Positions 1-5,088 of a stretch of DNA of 15,921 nucleotides are shown in pieces. Under the pieces are notes generated by a model that saw only the letters and a list, made by a program, of their open reading frames with translations, had not been told where the DNA came from and ran no database searches. Positions within the stretch are counted from its first letter, which is position 1. The number at the start of each line of letters is the position of its first letter. Origin of the DNA: Candidatus Izemoplasma sp. (GTDB taxonomy: Bacteria; Bacillota_I; Bacilli_A; Izemoplasmatales; Izemoplasmataceae); contig SKIY01000060.1 in the NCBI GenBank assembly GCA_007116205.1, forward strand, positions 1-15,921. The letters are read 5' to 3'. The position numbers were made by a program, and so were the translations under genes.

Positions 1-207
1 CAAACCGATCACGACTTGTCATTTATTCAACCTGATGCTGATCTGTGTATTGTTTTTGGTAGTGAAGGTAAGGGATTGCATCGTTTGGTAAAAGAAAACT
101 GTGATTACTTAGTAAAAATACGGATGAAGGGACATGTAAACAGTTTGAACGTAAGTGTTAGCTGTGGTATTGTCTTACACGATATTATGCGGAGGAGAAC
201 GCAGTAA
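1..207 (+). CDS. rlmB: 23S rRNA 2'-O-methyltransferase, SpoU/TrmH family, C-terminal part (RlmB type)
   Basis: This is the last 68 codons of a gene cut by the window's left edge; it reads in frame from base 1 to TAA at 205-207. The fragment carries two C-terminal SpoU/TrmH (SPOUT) motifs: VFGSEGKGL, the motif that forms part of the knotted SAM site, and VNSLNVSVSCGIVLHDI, the SLNVS motif that completes it. Family members methylate ribose 2'-OH groups in rRNA or tRNA using S-adenosylmethionine. The assignment to the 23S rRNA Gm2251 enzyme RlmB (Bacillus YacO) rests on position: in Bacillus yacO lies just upstream of sigH, separated by yacP, which is missing here. The stop is followed after one base by the sigma-factor start, so the two are probably cotranscribed. 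Without the N-terminus another TrmH paralogue cannot be excluded. Confidence 0.85.
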   Translation, partial: QTDHDLSFIQPDADLCIVFGSEGKGLHRLVKENCDYLVKIRMKGHVNSLNVSVSCGIVLHDIMRRRTQ

Positions 208-208
208 A

Positions 209-754
209 ATGAAAAAACATCAACCATTTAATGATTATGAGATTATTGCACTAATGCAAGAAGGTCATGAAGAGTGTTTCACATTAATGGTTGATAAGTA
301 CAGTCGCTTTATTTCGAAAAAGATTCATAAGTTTAACCTAGCATATATGTATGACGACCTTTATCAAGAAGGATTAATCATTTTACATAAATCACTGGTT
401 TCGTTTAACCCATCGTTCAATAAAACATTTACTAGATTTTTTGAGATGAACTTTGAACGACATTTAATCAGTACGATTAGAACACTTAAAGGGCGGAAAC
501 ATGCTCAAGTTATCCATTATAACGAAATAAAAAGCAATAATCATCGTATTCATGAAAATTCAGCGTACTACTATGCACACCTGAATGAAATTAAAAATAT
601 TTTGACAGAACTTGAATATCGTGTTTATATATTAAGAGAAGTAAAAAACTGTGCCGTGGATTTTATTTCAGACACATTGAGTGTCTCAACTAAAGTTATT
701 TATAATTCATTGCATCGAGCAAAAGCAAAAATTCGCGTGCATTTCAAGGACTAA
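209..754 (+). CDS. sigH: SigH-like RNA polymerase sigma factor (sigma-70 family, two-domain)
   Basis: A protein of 181 residues with the compact region 2 plus region 4 layout. Region 2 lies at about residues 24-95 with the conserved DDLYQEG at 49-55, followed by a segment matching the SigH region 2.3-2.4 helix (FTRFFEMNFERHLISTIR). Region 4 is at about 128-178, starting ILTELEYRVY and ending in a helix-turn-helix (TKVIYNSLHRAKAKIR). Such factors bind core RNA polymerase and redirect it to alternative promoters; in Bacillus SigH drives early sporulation and competence genes. The ATG at 209 is chosen because GGAGGAG at 191-197 precedes it and the upstream gene ends at 207; an in-frame ATG at 155 would lie inside that gene. 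Region 4 is diverged from Bacillus SigH, so the name rests on region 2 and on synteny with rlmB, rpmG and secE. Whether the host sporulates cannot be told from this window. Confidence 0.8.
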   Translation: MKKHQPFNDYEIIALMQEGHEECFTLMVDKYSRFISKKIHKFNLAYMYDDLYQEGLIILHKSLVSFNPSFNKTFTRFFEMNFERHLISTIRTLKGRKHAQVIHYNEIKSNNHRIHENSAYYYAHLNEIKNILTELEYRVYILREVKNCAVDFISDTLSVSTKVIYNSLHRAKAKIRVHFKD

Positions 755-757
755 ACC

Positions 758-786
758 TTGACAAAAGCACCGCTTTTTGATAGATT
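758..786 (+). promoter_or_regulatory. Predicted sigma-A promoter for rpmG-secE-nusG
   Basis: A perfect -35 TTGACA at 758-763 is separated by 17 bases from TAGATT at 781-786 (four of six matches to TATAAT). The start would fall near 793, leaving a short leader before rpmG at 811. It begins four bases after the sigma-factor stop and would uncouple the ribosomal and secretion genes from sigH. Confidence 0.65.
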
Positions 787-810
787 ATATATTTGCAAGG
801 TTGTGGTGAA

Positions 811-957
811 ATGAGAAAGAAAGTAATATTGATTTGTGAAGTCTGTCTTTCAAGGAATTATTCGGCTTTAAAGCATAAAGATAGCAAAGAACGACTTATT
901 ATGAAAAAGTTTTGTAAGAAATGCAACAAACATACGACGCATAAAGAGAGTAAATAG
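811..957 (+). CDS. rpmG: 50S ribosomal protein L33 (zinc-binding form)
   Basis: A 48-residue protein beginning MRKKVILICEVC and ending with TAG at 955-957. It has the two CxxC pairs of the zinc-binding (C+) L33 type: C9/C12 and C35/C38, in a basic sequence typical of this small large-subunit protein near the E site. Length fits the family (about 49-50 residues). An aagg/ggtga stretch at 797-809 supplies a modest ribosome-binding signal. It sits directly upstream of secE, the same place as the rpmG copy in Bacillus (sigH-rpmGB-secE-nusG), and is probably cotranscribed with secE and nusG. Low-GC Gram-positives often carry a second, zinc-free L33 elsewhere; this window cannot show whether that is so here. 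Confidence 0.9.
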   Translation: MRKKVILICEVCLSRNYSALKHKDSKERLIMKKFCKKCNKHTTHKESK

Positions 958-967
958 GAGCGATATT

Positions 968-1396
968 ATGGCGAAAAAAGAAGAGAAAAAAACAAGTAAA
1001 GTACTTGAAATTCTGAAAACGGAGTATCAATTTGAAGGCATGCTGCTTGCAGTAGTTGGATTACTTGTTTTACTACTAGGGGTTTATATTTATGAGGCGA
1101 GAGTGTTAGAAATCACACGTACTGATTGGGCTATATTCAGCACACCATTACGCATTCAAGTGTTCTCAATTCTTATTATGTTAATTGGTGCAGGTGCAGT
1201 TTTGTATGCCCTTTTACCATTTATGGTACCAGGCTTTAAAGAGATGAACCGTGTGTCATGGCCAACACGTGATACAATGATAAATCACTCTGGACGCGTA
1301 TTAGGGTTTATATTCTTTTTAGGGTTTGTGTTCGTCTTATACGATGCGATTTTCAATCCACTTTTCGCTTGGTTGATTGGTGTAAATAATGGCTGA
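968..1396 (+). CDS. secE: Preprotein translocase subunit SecE, long three-span form
   Basis: A 142-residue membrane protein. SecE clamps the SecY channel in the cytoplasmic membrane. The conserved core is the amphipathic segment with KEMNRVSWPTRDTM at about 91-104 followed by the essential membrane helix at about 109-136. Two further hydrophobic segments lie upstream, at about 24-42 and 62-83, after a lysine-rich N-terminus. Most Firmicutes SecE proteins have about 60 residues and only the last helix; the arrangement here resembles the three-span E. coli protein (127 residues). The start at 968 follows GGAG at 957-960. Its last eight bases overlap the start of nusG, so the two are likely translationally coupled. 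Identity is supported by the WPT motif and by position between rpmG and nusG. Confidence 0.9.
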   Translation: MAKKEEKKTSKVLEILKTEYQFEGMLLAVVGLLVLLLGVYIYEARVLEITRTDWAIFSTPLRIQVFSILIMLIGAGAVLYALLPFMVPGFKEMNRVSWPTRDTMINHSGRVLGFIFFLGFVFVLYDAIFNPLFAWLIGVNNG

Positions 1397-1937
1397 CACA
1401 TCACCAGAGAAACGTTGGTATGTAGTCCAAACCTATTCAGGCTTAGAGAACTCTGTTAAGATTAACTTAGAACGACGTATTGAATCGATGCAAATGGAAG
1501 ATCTTATTTTCCAAGTTGTCATTCCAGAAGAGATTCGTCTTGAGAAAAAATCAGATGGAACCATGAAAGAAAAGTTGGTTAAAATCTATCCTGGTTATGT
1601 GTTTATCGAACTGATTGTTACTGATGACTCTTGGTTTGTTGTACGAAACACACCAGGTGTTACAGGATTCTTAGGAAGTAGTGGTGGCGGAACCAAGCCA
1701 ATACCATTACCACCTGATGAGATCAATCCGATTTTAAAACGGGTTGGATTATTACAAACGCCAACACTCGATGTTAAAGTTGGTGAACGTGTTCGTGTTA
1801 CAGCAGGACCATTTGCTAATCAAATTGGTACAGTCGATACCATTGATGCTGAAAAAGCAGAAGTGACTGTCTTGGTTGAAATGTTTGGTAGACAAACACC
1901 TGCAGAATTAAGTTTTGATGAAATTGAAACTTTATAA
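1389..1937 (+). CDS. nusG: Transcription termination/antitermination factor NusG
   Basis: A 182-residue protein with the NGN domain at about 8-115 (KRWYVVQTYSGLE at the start, KIYPGYVFIE at 65-74) and a C-terminal KOW domain from about 129 (VGERVRVTAGPFANQIGTVD). NusG binds the RNA polymerase clamp across the main channel, modulates pausing, and joins polymerase to Rho or to ribosomal protein S10. Length and domain order are normal for the family. The ATG at 1389 lies inside the end of secE, eight bases before that gene's last base, with only a weak GGTG upstream, so initiation probably depends on ribosomes finishing secE. The gene is closed by a terminator at 1941-1972, which separates it from the ribosomal protein operon. 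Confidence 0.96.
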   Translation: MADTSPEKRWYVVQTYSGLENSVKINLERRIESMQMEDLIFQVVIPEEIRLEKKSDGTMKEKLVKIYPGYVFIELIVTDDSWFVVRNTPGVTGFLGSSGGGTKPIPLPPDEINPILKRVGLLQTPTLDVKVGERVRVTAGPFANQIGTVDTIDAEKAEVTVLVEMFGRQTPAELSFDEIETL

Positions 1938-1940
1938 ACC

Positions 1941-1972
1941 AAACAGGGATGTTTAACATTCCTGTTTTCTAT
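1941..1972 (+). terminator. Rho-independent terminator after nusG
   Basis: AAACAGGGATG (1941-1951) pairs with CATTCCTGTTT (1957-1967) over 11 positions with one G-U pair, around the loop TTTAA. A short T-rich tail (TTTTCTATT) follows. It starts four bases after the nusG stop. Confidence 0.75.
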
Positions 1973-1981
1973 TGTTTGCGC

Positions 1982-2010
1982 TTGACAGTAAGCCAGCAAT
2001 CGTATATAAT
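1982..2010 (+). promoter_or_regulatory. Consensus sigma-A promoter of the rplK-rplA-rplJ-rplL operon
   Basis: A perfect -35 TTGACA (1982-1987) and perfect -10 TATAAT (2005-2010) are separated by exactly 17 bases. The predicted start is near 2017, giving a leader of about 85 bases before rplK. A full-consensus promoter fits a ribosomal-protein operon. Confidence 0.92.
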
Positions 2011-2016
2011 AGCAAG

Positions 2017-2040
2017 GCGTGCTCGAAGCATGCGATTTTT
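2017..2040 (+). promoter_or_regulatory. 5'-terminal hairpin with T-run in the rplK leader
   Basis: GCGTGCT (2017-2023) pairs with AGCATGC (2027-2033) over seven positions, one of them G-U, around the loop CGA; GA and five T follow. It begins at the predicted transcription start. It may be a 5' stabilising stem or a promoter-proximal pause or terminator; the sequence does not decide between these. Confidence 0.5.
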
Positions 2041-2044
2041 AAGA

Positions 2045-2076
2045 GTGGGAGGATACATTAAGTATCTGTTTACCAC
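2045..2076 (+). promoter_or_regulatory. Candidate ribosomal protein L1 binding hairpin, copy 1 (rplK leader)
   Basis: Lower stem GTGG (2045-2048) with CCAC (2073-2076); two bases GA on the 5' side; upper stem GGATAC (2051-2056) with GTATCT (2062-2067) around ATTAA; and an unpaired GTTTA on the 3' side. Two stems joined by an asymmetric internal loop is the layout known for L1 operon mRNA sites that imitate the L1 site of 23S rRNA. It lies just ahead of the rplK Shine-Dalgarno sequence and has a near-matching partner before rplA. Confidence 0.7.
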
Positions 2077-2088
2077 ATCACGACTAAG

Positions 2089-2105
2089 AGGAGGTGTCTA
2101 TCGTG
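2089..2105 (+). promoter_or_regulatory. Shine-Dalgarno and GTG start that set the rplK N-terminus
   Basis: AGGAGG at 2089-2094 lies eight bases before GTG at 2103. An earlier in-frame GTG at 2094 overlaps the Shine-Dalgarno itself and cannot be served by it, so 2103 is the start; it also gives the N-terminus MAKEVKTVVKLQIPAG expected for L11. Confidence 0.88.
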
Positions 2106-2528
2106 GCTAAAGAAGTTAAGACCGTTGTAAAATTGCAAATTCCTGCAGGACGTGCTAATCCAGCACCACCAGTTGGACCAGCATTAGGACAAGCAGGCGT
2201 GAACATTCAAGAATTTTGTACAAAATTCAACGATAAAACCAAAGATAAAATGGGATCAGTAATTCCTGTTGTTATTACGGTTTATTCAGATCGTTCATTC
2301 ACTTTTATAACGAAAACACCGCCAGCAGCAGACTTGTTAATTAAAGCAGCTGGTATTAAAAAAGGATCAGGAAATCCTTTAAAAGAGAAGGTGGGTTCAG
2401 TGACACGCGATCAATTACGTGAAATCGCTGAAGTCAAAATGCCAGATCTCAATGCTAACGACATTGAAGCAGCAATGAATATCATTGCAGGATCTGCAAG
2501 AAACATGGGAATCGTCATTAAAGACTAA
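2103..2528 (+). CDS. rplK: 50S ribosomal protein L11
   Basis: A 141-residue protein, the same length as Bacillus L11 when started at the GTG at 2103. The N-terminal domain carries the proline-rich PPVGPALGQAGVNI (from about 22), the segment that touches the GTPase-associated centre and forms the thiostrepton site. The C-terminal RNA-binding domain includes KMPDLNAND and IIAGSARNMGIVI. L11 binds helices 43-44 of 23S rRNA at the base of the factor-binding stalk and, in stringent-response organisms, is needed for RelA activation on stalled ribosomes. It is first in the L11-L1-L10-L12 operon, downstream of a consensus promoter and a candidate L1 feedback hairpin, so its synthesis is probably repressed by free L1. 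Confidence 0.98.
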   Translation: MAKEVKTVVKLQIPAGRANPAPPVGPALGQAGVNIQEFCTKFNDKTKDKMGSVIPVVITVYSDRSFTFITKTPPAADLLIKAAGIKKGSGNPLKEKVGSVTRDQLREIAEVKMPDLNANDIEAAMNIIAGSARNMGIVIKD

Positions 2529-2556
2529 GCAATTAGTTGTATTGATACAGCTATTT

Positions 2557-2581
2557 GTGGGAGGAGATTCCGTTAGACCAC
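2557..2581 (+). promoter_or_regulatory. Candidate ribosomal protein L1 binding hairpin, copy 2 (before rplA)
   Basis: GTGG (2557-2560) pairs with CCAC (2578-2581), extendable by T2556-A2582; GA follows on the 5' side; GGA (2563-2565) pairs with TCC (2569-2571) around GAT; GTTAGA is unpaired on the 3' side. The shared elements GTGGGAGGA and GTT(T)A-(GA)CCACAT match the copy in the rplK leader, although the upper stem is shorter. It ends a few bases before the rplA Shine-Dalgarno (TAGGAGG, 2585-2591), so bound L1 could block that site. Confidence 0.65.
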
Positions 2582-2599
2582 ATTTAGGAGGTAAAAATC

Positions 2600-3292
2600 A
2601 TGGCCAAAGGTAAAAAATTTAAAGCTGCATTAGAAAATATCGATAGAGAAAAACGTTATGCAGCAGAAGAAGCAATTGAACTAGTTAAGAAGATTTCATT
2701 TGAAAACTTTGATGCTGCGGTCGAATGCGCGATTCGTTTGAATGTTGATCCACGTAAAGCTGATCAAAATTTACGCGGAGCAATCGTATTACCACACGGA
2801 ACCGGTAAAACAAAACGTGTACTCGTATTTGCAAAAGGCGATAAAGCTAAAGAAGCTGAAGACGCTGGTGCAGATTACGTTGGTGAGGACGAACTCGTTG
2901 ACAAAGTACTCGGTGGATGGACAGATTTTGAAACTGTTGTTGCAACACCAGATATGATGGCGAAAGTTGGTAAACTTGGACGCACACTTGGTCCAAAAGG
3001 ACTCATGCCAAACCCAAAAACTGGTACAGTTACAATGGATGTAAAAAAAGCTGTTGAAGACATCAAAGCAGGAAAAGTAGAATATCGTGTGGATAAAACA
3101 TCAAACATCCATGTTACGATTGGTAGAGTATCATTTGATACACCAAAACTACTAGAAAATCTTCGTTACTTCTATGATACTATGATGAAAATCAAGCCGC
3201 AAACGGCTAAAGGTATCTATGTTAAAAACATTTCAATTGCATCAAGTATGGGCCCTGGCGTCAAGTTAAGCCCAGATGCAATATTAAAGTAA
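2600..3292 (+). CDS. rplA: 50S ribosomal protein L1
   Basis: A 230-residue protein, close to the usual length. It carries the L1 signature GPKGLMPNPKTG at 131-142 and the following conserved strand-helix block (TVTMDVKKAVEDIKAGKVEY). Domain I is built from the N- and C-termini and domain II from the middle; the protein forms the mobile L1 stalk that guides deacylated tRNA out of the E site. It also acts as the translational repressor of its own operon in many bacteria, and two candidate binding hairpins are visible, one before rplK and one immediately before this gene. The ATG at 2600 has TAGGAGG at 2585-2591. The 142 bases that follow it hold the L10 leader instead of a plain spacer. Confidence 0.98.
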   Translation: MAKGKKFKAALENIDREKRYAAEEAIELVKKISFENFDAAVECAIRLNVDPRKADQNLRGAIVLPHGTGKTKRVLVFAKGDKAKEAEDAGADYVGEDELVDKVLGGWTDFETVVATPDMMAKVGKLGRTLGPKGLMPNPKTGTVTMDVKKAVEDIKAGKVEYRVDKTSNIHVTIGRVSFDTPKLLENLRYFYDTMMKIKPQTAKGIYVKNISIASSMGPGVKLSPDAILK

Positions 3293-3311
3293 TAAAACAA
3301 ATAAATATCCC

Positions 3312-3356
3312 TGTCTAAGACATCAGGCGCGTATGCTTAAATATCCTGACGAGACA
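3312..3356 (+). ncRNA. L10 leader: binding structure for L10-L12
   Basis: TGTCT (3312-3316) pairs with AGACA (3352-3356), then an asymmetric internal loop (AAGACA on one side, CG on the other), then TCAGG (3323-3327) pairs with CCTGA (3345-3349). The large asymmetric, purine-rich internal loop between two short stems upstream of rplJ is the layout of the widespread L10 leader that binds the L10(L12)4 complex. It lies directly before the antiterminator/terminator pair at 3354-3408. Confidence 0.8.
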
Positions 3357-3387
3357 AAAGACCTATGAAATCATAGACCTCTTTTGT
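3354..3387 (+). promoter_or_regulatory. Antiterminator hairpin in the rplJ leader
   Basis: ACAAAAGA (3354-3361) pairs with TCTTTTGT (3380-3387), and inside it CTATGA (3363-3368) pairs with TCATAG (3371-3376) around AA. Its 3' arm is the 5' arm of the terminator, so the two exclude each other. Its first three bases are also the end of the L10-leader stem, so L10 binding should weaken it. Confidence 0.72.
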
Positions 3388-3408
3388 TGATAGACAGAAG
3401 AGGTTTTT
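3377..3408 (+). terminator. Attenuator terminator in the rplJ leader
   Basis: Eleven positions at 3377-3387 (ACCTCTTTTGT) pair with 3394-3404 (ACAGAAGAGGT), with one G-U pair and the six-base loop TGATAG; the stem runs into five T at 3404-3408. It sits about 13 bases before the rplJ Shine-Dalgarno and is inside the operon, so it must be conditional. Confidence 0.78.
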
Positions 3409-3420
3409 ATTGTACACTGT

Positions 3421-3437
3421 AGGAGGTGGAACACTTG
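3421..3437 (+). promoter_or_regulatory. Shine-Dalgarno and TTG start that set the rplJ N-terminus
   Basis: AGGAGG at 3421-3426 is eight bases from TTG at 3435-3437. An in-frame GTG at 3426 overlaps the Shine-Dalgarno and would add three residues not seen in the family, so TTG is the better start. Confidence 0.8.
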
Positions 3438-3938
3438 TCAAAAAAAGCGATTGAGAAAAAACAATTACTCGTAGATGCATTGACTGAAAAAATGCAATCA
3501 TCTAACTCTGTTGTCATCGTAGATTACTTAGGCCTTACGGTTGAACAAGCAACAGCCTTACGCGTTGAACTCTTAAATGCAGGGTGTGAGTTAAAAGTCA
3601 TCAAGAATAACATCATCCGTCGCGCAGCTAAAGCTGCAGGATACGGGGACATGGTTGAACACTTGACTGGTCCAAACGCTGTCGCTTTCTCAAATGAAGA
3701 TAGCGTATCAGCGGCAAAAGTTGTCTATGAATTTGCAAAAGCCCATAAAAAACTTGAATTAAAAGTTGGTGTGGTTGATGGAGAATTCATGAATAACGAA
3801 AAGATTCAAACAATTGCAACCATCCCATCAAGAGAAGCATTGTTAACAATGTTCGCTGGTGGTTTACTACAACCAATCAAAGAAGTTGCAATTGCACTTA
3901 GTTTACATGCAGAAAATTTAGAAGCAGAAAACGCGTAA
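3435..3938 (+). CDS. rplJ: 50S ribosomal protein L10
   Basis: A 167-residue protein with TTG as the chosen start, near the Bacillus length of about 166. The N-terminal rRNA-binding domain contains VVIVDYLGLTVEQATALR and LKVIKNNIIRRA; GPNAVAFS follows, and the C-terminal helix (from about LLTMFAGGLLQPIKEVAIAL) is where L7/L12 dimers attach. L10 anchors the flexible L12 stalk to the 50S subunit. With L12 it is the autogenous regulator of this part of the operon, and the leader ahead of it carries a matching L10 site plus a terminator switch. It is 19 bases upstream of rplL, its structural partner. Confidence 0.97.
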   Translation: MSKKAIEKKQLLVDALTEKMQSSNSVVIVDYLGLTVEQATALRVELLNAGCELKVIKNNIIRRAAKAAGYGDMVEHLTGPNAVAFSNEDSVSAAKVVYEFAKAHKKLELKVGVVDGEFMNNEKIQTIATIPSREALLTMFAGGLLQPIKEVAIALSLHAENLEAENA

Positions 3939-3957
3939 AAAATAGGAGGATAAAAAC

Positions 3958-4326
3958 ATGGCAAAACTTACAAATGCAGAAATTATTGAATCACTAAAAG
4001 ACAAAACATTACTTGAGCTTAAAGATCTTGTTGACTTAATGAAAGAAGAATTTGGTGTTGATCCAAGTGCAGTAGCTGTAGCAGGACCTGCAGCAGCTTC
4101 AGAAGAAGAAGAAAAATCTGACTTTGATGTTATTATTACTGACGTTGGAGCGAAAAAAATCGCTGTTCTTAAATCAGTACGTGAAGTTACTGGATTAGGA
4201 CTTAAAGAAGCAAAAGCACTTGTTGATAACATTCCTGCAACTGTTAAAGAACAACTTAGCAAAGAAGATGCAGAAGAACTTAAAGGTAAGTTAGAAGAAG
4301 CTGGCGCAACTGTTGAGCTTAAATAA
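3958..4326 (+). CDS. rplL: 50S ribosomal protein L7/L12
   Basis: A 122-residue acidic protein of normal length. The N-terminal dimerisation helices (about 5-33) bind L10; an alanine- and glutamate-rich hinge lies at about 37-53 (AVAVAGPAAASEEEE); the globular C-terminal domain from about 54 carries the factor-binding surface KKIAVLKSVREVTGLGLKEA (67-86). The domain recruits EF-G, EF-Tu and IF2 and stimulates GTP hydrolysis; fusA and tuf lie further along this window. AGGAGG at 3944-3949 is eight bases before the ATG, a strong signal suited to a protein needed in several copies per ribosome. A terminator 16 bases after the stop closes the operon. Confidence 0.98.
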   Translation: MAKLTNAEIIESLKDKTLLELKDLVDLMKEEFGVDPSAVAVAGPAAASEEEEKSDFDVIITDVGAKKIAVLKSVREVTGLGLKEAKALVDNIPATVKEQLSKEDAEELKGKLEEAGATVELK

Positions 4327-4342
4327 CCTAACTACATAATAA

Positions 4343-4370
4343 AAAAACCTGAGTTTAGACTCAGGTTTTT
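4343..4370 (+). terminator. Strong Rho-independent terminator after rplL
   Basis: AAAAACCTGAGT (4343-4354) pairs perfectly with ACTCAGGTTTTT (4359-4370) around TTAG. The A-tract/T-tract flanks make it a good terminator on this strand. It separates the ribosomal-protein operon from the methyltransferase gene. Confidence 0.9.
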
Positions 4371-4403
4371 CCCTTTAATCAGTCTAAATGAAAAGGTGAA
4401 TCT

Positions 4404-5000
4404 ATGACTCATTACTTTTCTAAAAATCAAGACCCATTAAAGCATGATGAAAAGCAAATAAGCTATACTTTTGAGCAAGAAACATTTACATTTACTACCG
4501 ATTCAGGTGTGTTCTCAAAAGATCACGTTGATGACGCAACCGATTTACTGCTTAACAATATAACCATTCAACCACAAGAAGATGTTTTAGACTTAGGGTG
4601 TGGTTACGGTGTAATCGGAACCGTTGTTAGTAAACGCTTTGAAGCGAACTTAACAATGATAGACGTTAATCTTCGCGCGCTTGACCTAACGCGAAAAAAT
4701 CTCAATTTCAACAATGCATCCGCAACTGTTTTTGAGAGTGATGGTTTTAGCAATGTTAACCAAGTGTTTGATCACATTGTGACAAATCCACCGATTCGTA
4801 TTGGTAAAAAACAGCTTTATACTATATTTGAAAACGCAAAAGCGCATTTAAAATTTAAAGGTTTATTGTGGATTGTAATGCATAAAAAACATGGTGCATT
4901 ATCCGCAATAAAATTTTTGAAGCATCATTACCAGGTGTCAGTTCTCACGAAACAAAAAGGCTTTCATGTCATTCAATGCCAAAATTCGTTGACTATTTGA
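4404..5000 (+). CDS. ybxB: Class I SAM-dependent methyltransferase, RsmC/RlmG-like single domain (YbxB type)
   Basis: A 198-residue protein of the MTS small-domain family. The SAM-binding motif I is DLGCGYG at 63-69; an acidic residue ends the next strand (MIDVN, about 85-89); and the catalytic-type motif IV is NPPIR at 128-132, typical of enzymes methylating the exocyclic amino group of guanine in rRNA (RsmC, RlmG). It lacks the extra N-terminal domain of E. coli RsmC, like Bacillus YbxB, which occupies the same place between rplL and rpoB. The exact target is not known from sequence. GGTGA upstream serves the ATG at 4404; I see no convincing promoter of its own, so read-through from rplL is likely. 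The rpoB promoter -35 lies inside its last codons. It ends in TGA. Confidence 0.87.
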   Translation: MTHYFSKNQDPLKHDEKQISYTFEQETFTFTTDSGVFSKDHVDDATDLLLNNITIQPQEDVLDLGCGYGVIGTVVSKRFEANLTMIDVNLRALDLTRKNLNFNNASATVFESDGFSNVNQVFDHIVTNPPIRIGKKQLYTIFENAKAHLKFKGLLWIVMHKKHGALSAIKFLKHHYQVSVLTKQKGFHVIQCQNSLTI

Positions 5001-5017
5001 CAGGTATGTGATAAAAT
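4989..5017 (+). promoter_or_regulatory. Predicted extended -10 promoter for rpoB-rpoC
   Basis: TTGACT (4989-4994), 17 bases, then TAAAAT (5012-5017) preceded by TG at 5009-5010, an extended -10 element. The -35 lies within the end of the methyltransferase gene. A perfect TTGACA at 4997-5002 is close by but has only a poor -10 at an acceptable distance. The start would be near 5024. Confidence 0.72.
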
Positions 5018-5027
5018 TACAAAATGC

Positions 5028-5064
5028 GATACAATGCGCTTTTTTGCGTTGTAGTCACTTTTTT
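5028..5064 (+). promoter_or_regulatory. Terminator-like hairpin in the rpoB leader
   Basis: ACAATGC (5031-5037) pairs with GCGTTGT (5046-5052), one G-U pair, around an eight-base loop; GAT (5028-5030) can extend the stem with A-TC at 5053-5056 around a bulged G. AC and six T follow. It starts within a few bases of the predicted transcript end and lies 24 bases ahead of the rpoB GTG. It could attenuate rpoBC or simply cap the mRNA; there is no clear competing structure. Confidence 0.45.
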
Positions 5065-5088
5065 AATCATAAAACGGGGTGAATATTA

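Noticed and set aside
155..208. An N-terminal extension of the sigma factor starting at ATG 155.
   Set aside because: It would overlap the rlmB coding region by 53 bases, has no family-like residues, and a strong GGAGGAG serves the ATG at 209.
209..754. Using the SigH-like gene as proof that the host sporulates.
   Set aside because: SigH-like factors persist in non-sporulating Firmicutes, and no sporulation gene is present in the window.
3918..4262. A 114-codon open frame on the minus strand opposite rplL.
   Set aside because: It mirrors the alanine-, glutamate- and lysine-rich coding of rplL, has no ribosome-binding site and resembles no protein family. Similar minus-strand frames opposite rpoB, rpoC, rpsL and fusA were set aside for the same reason.
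4997..5002. Perfect TTGACA as the -35 of the rpoB promoter.
   Set aside because: At 15-19 bases from it only TACAAA-like -10 sequences occur, whereas TTGACT at 4989 has an extended -10 at exactly 17 bases. It is kept only as a possible alternative.
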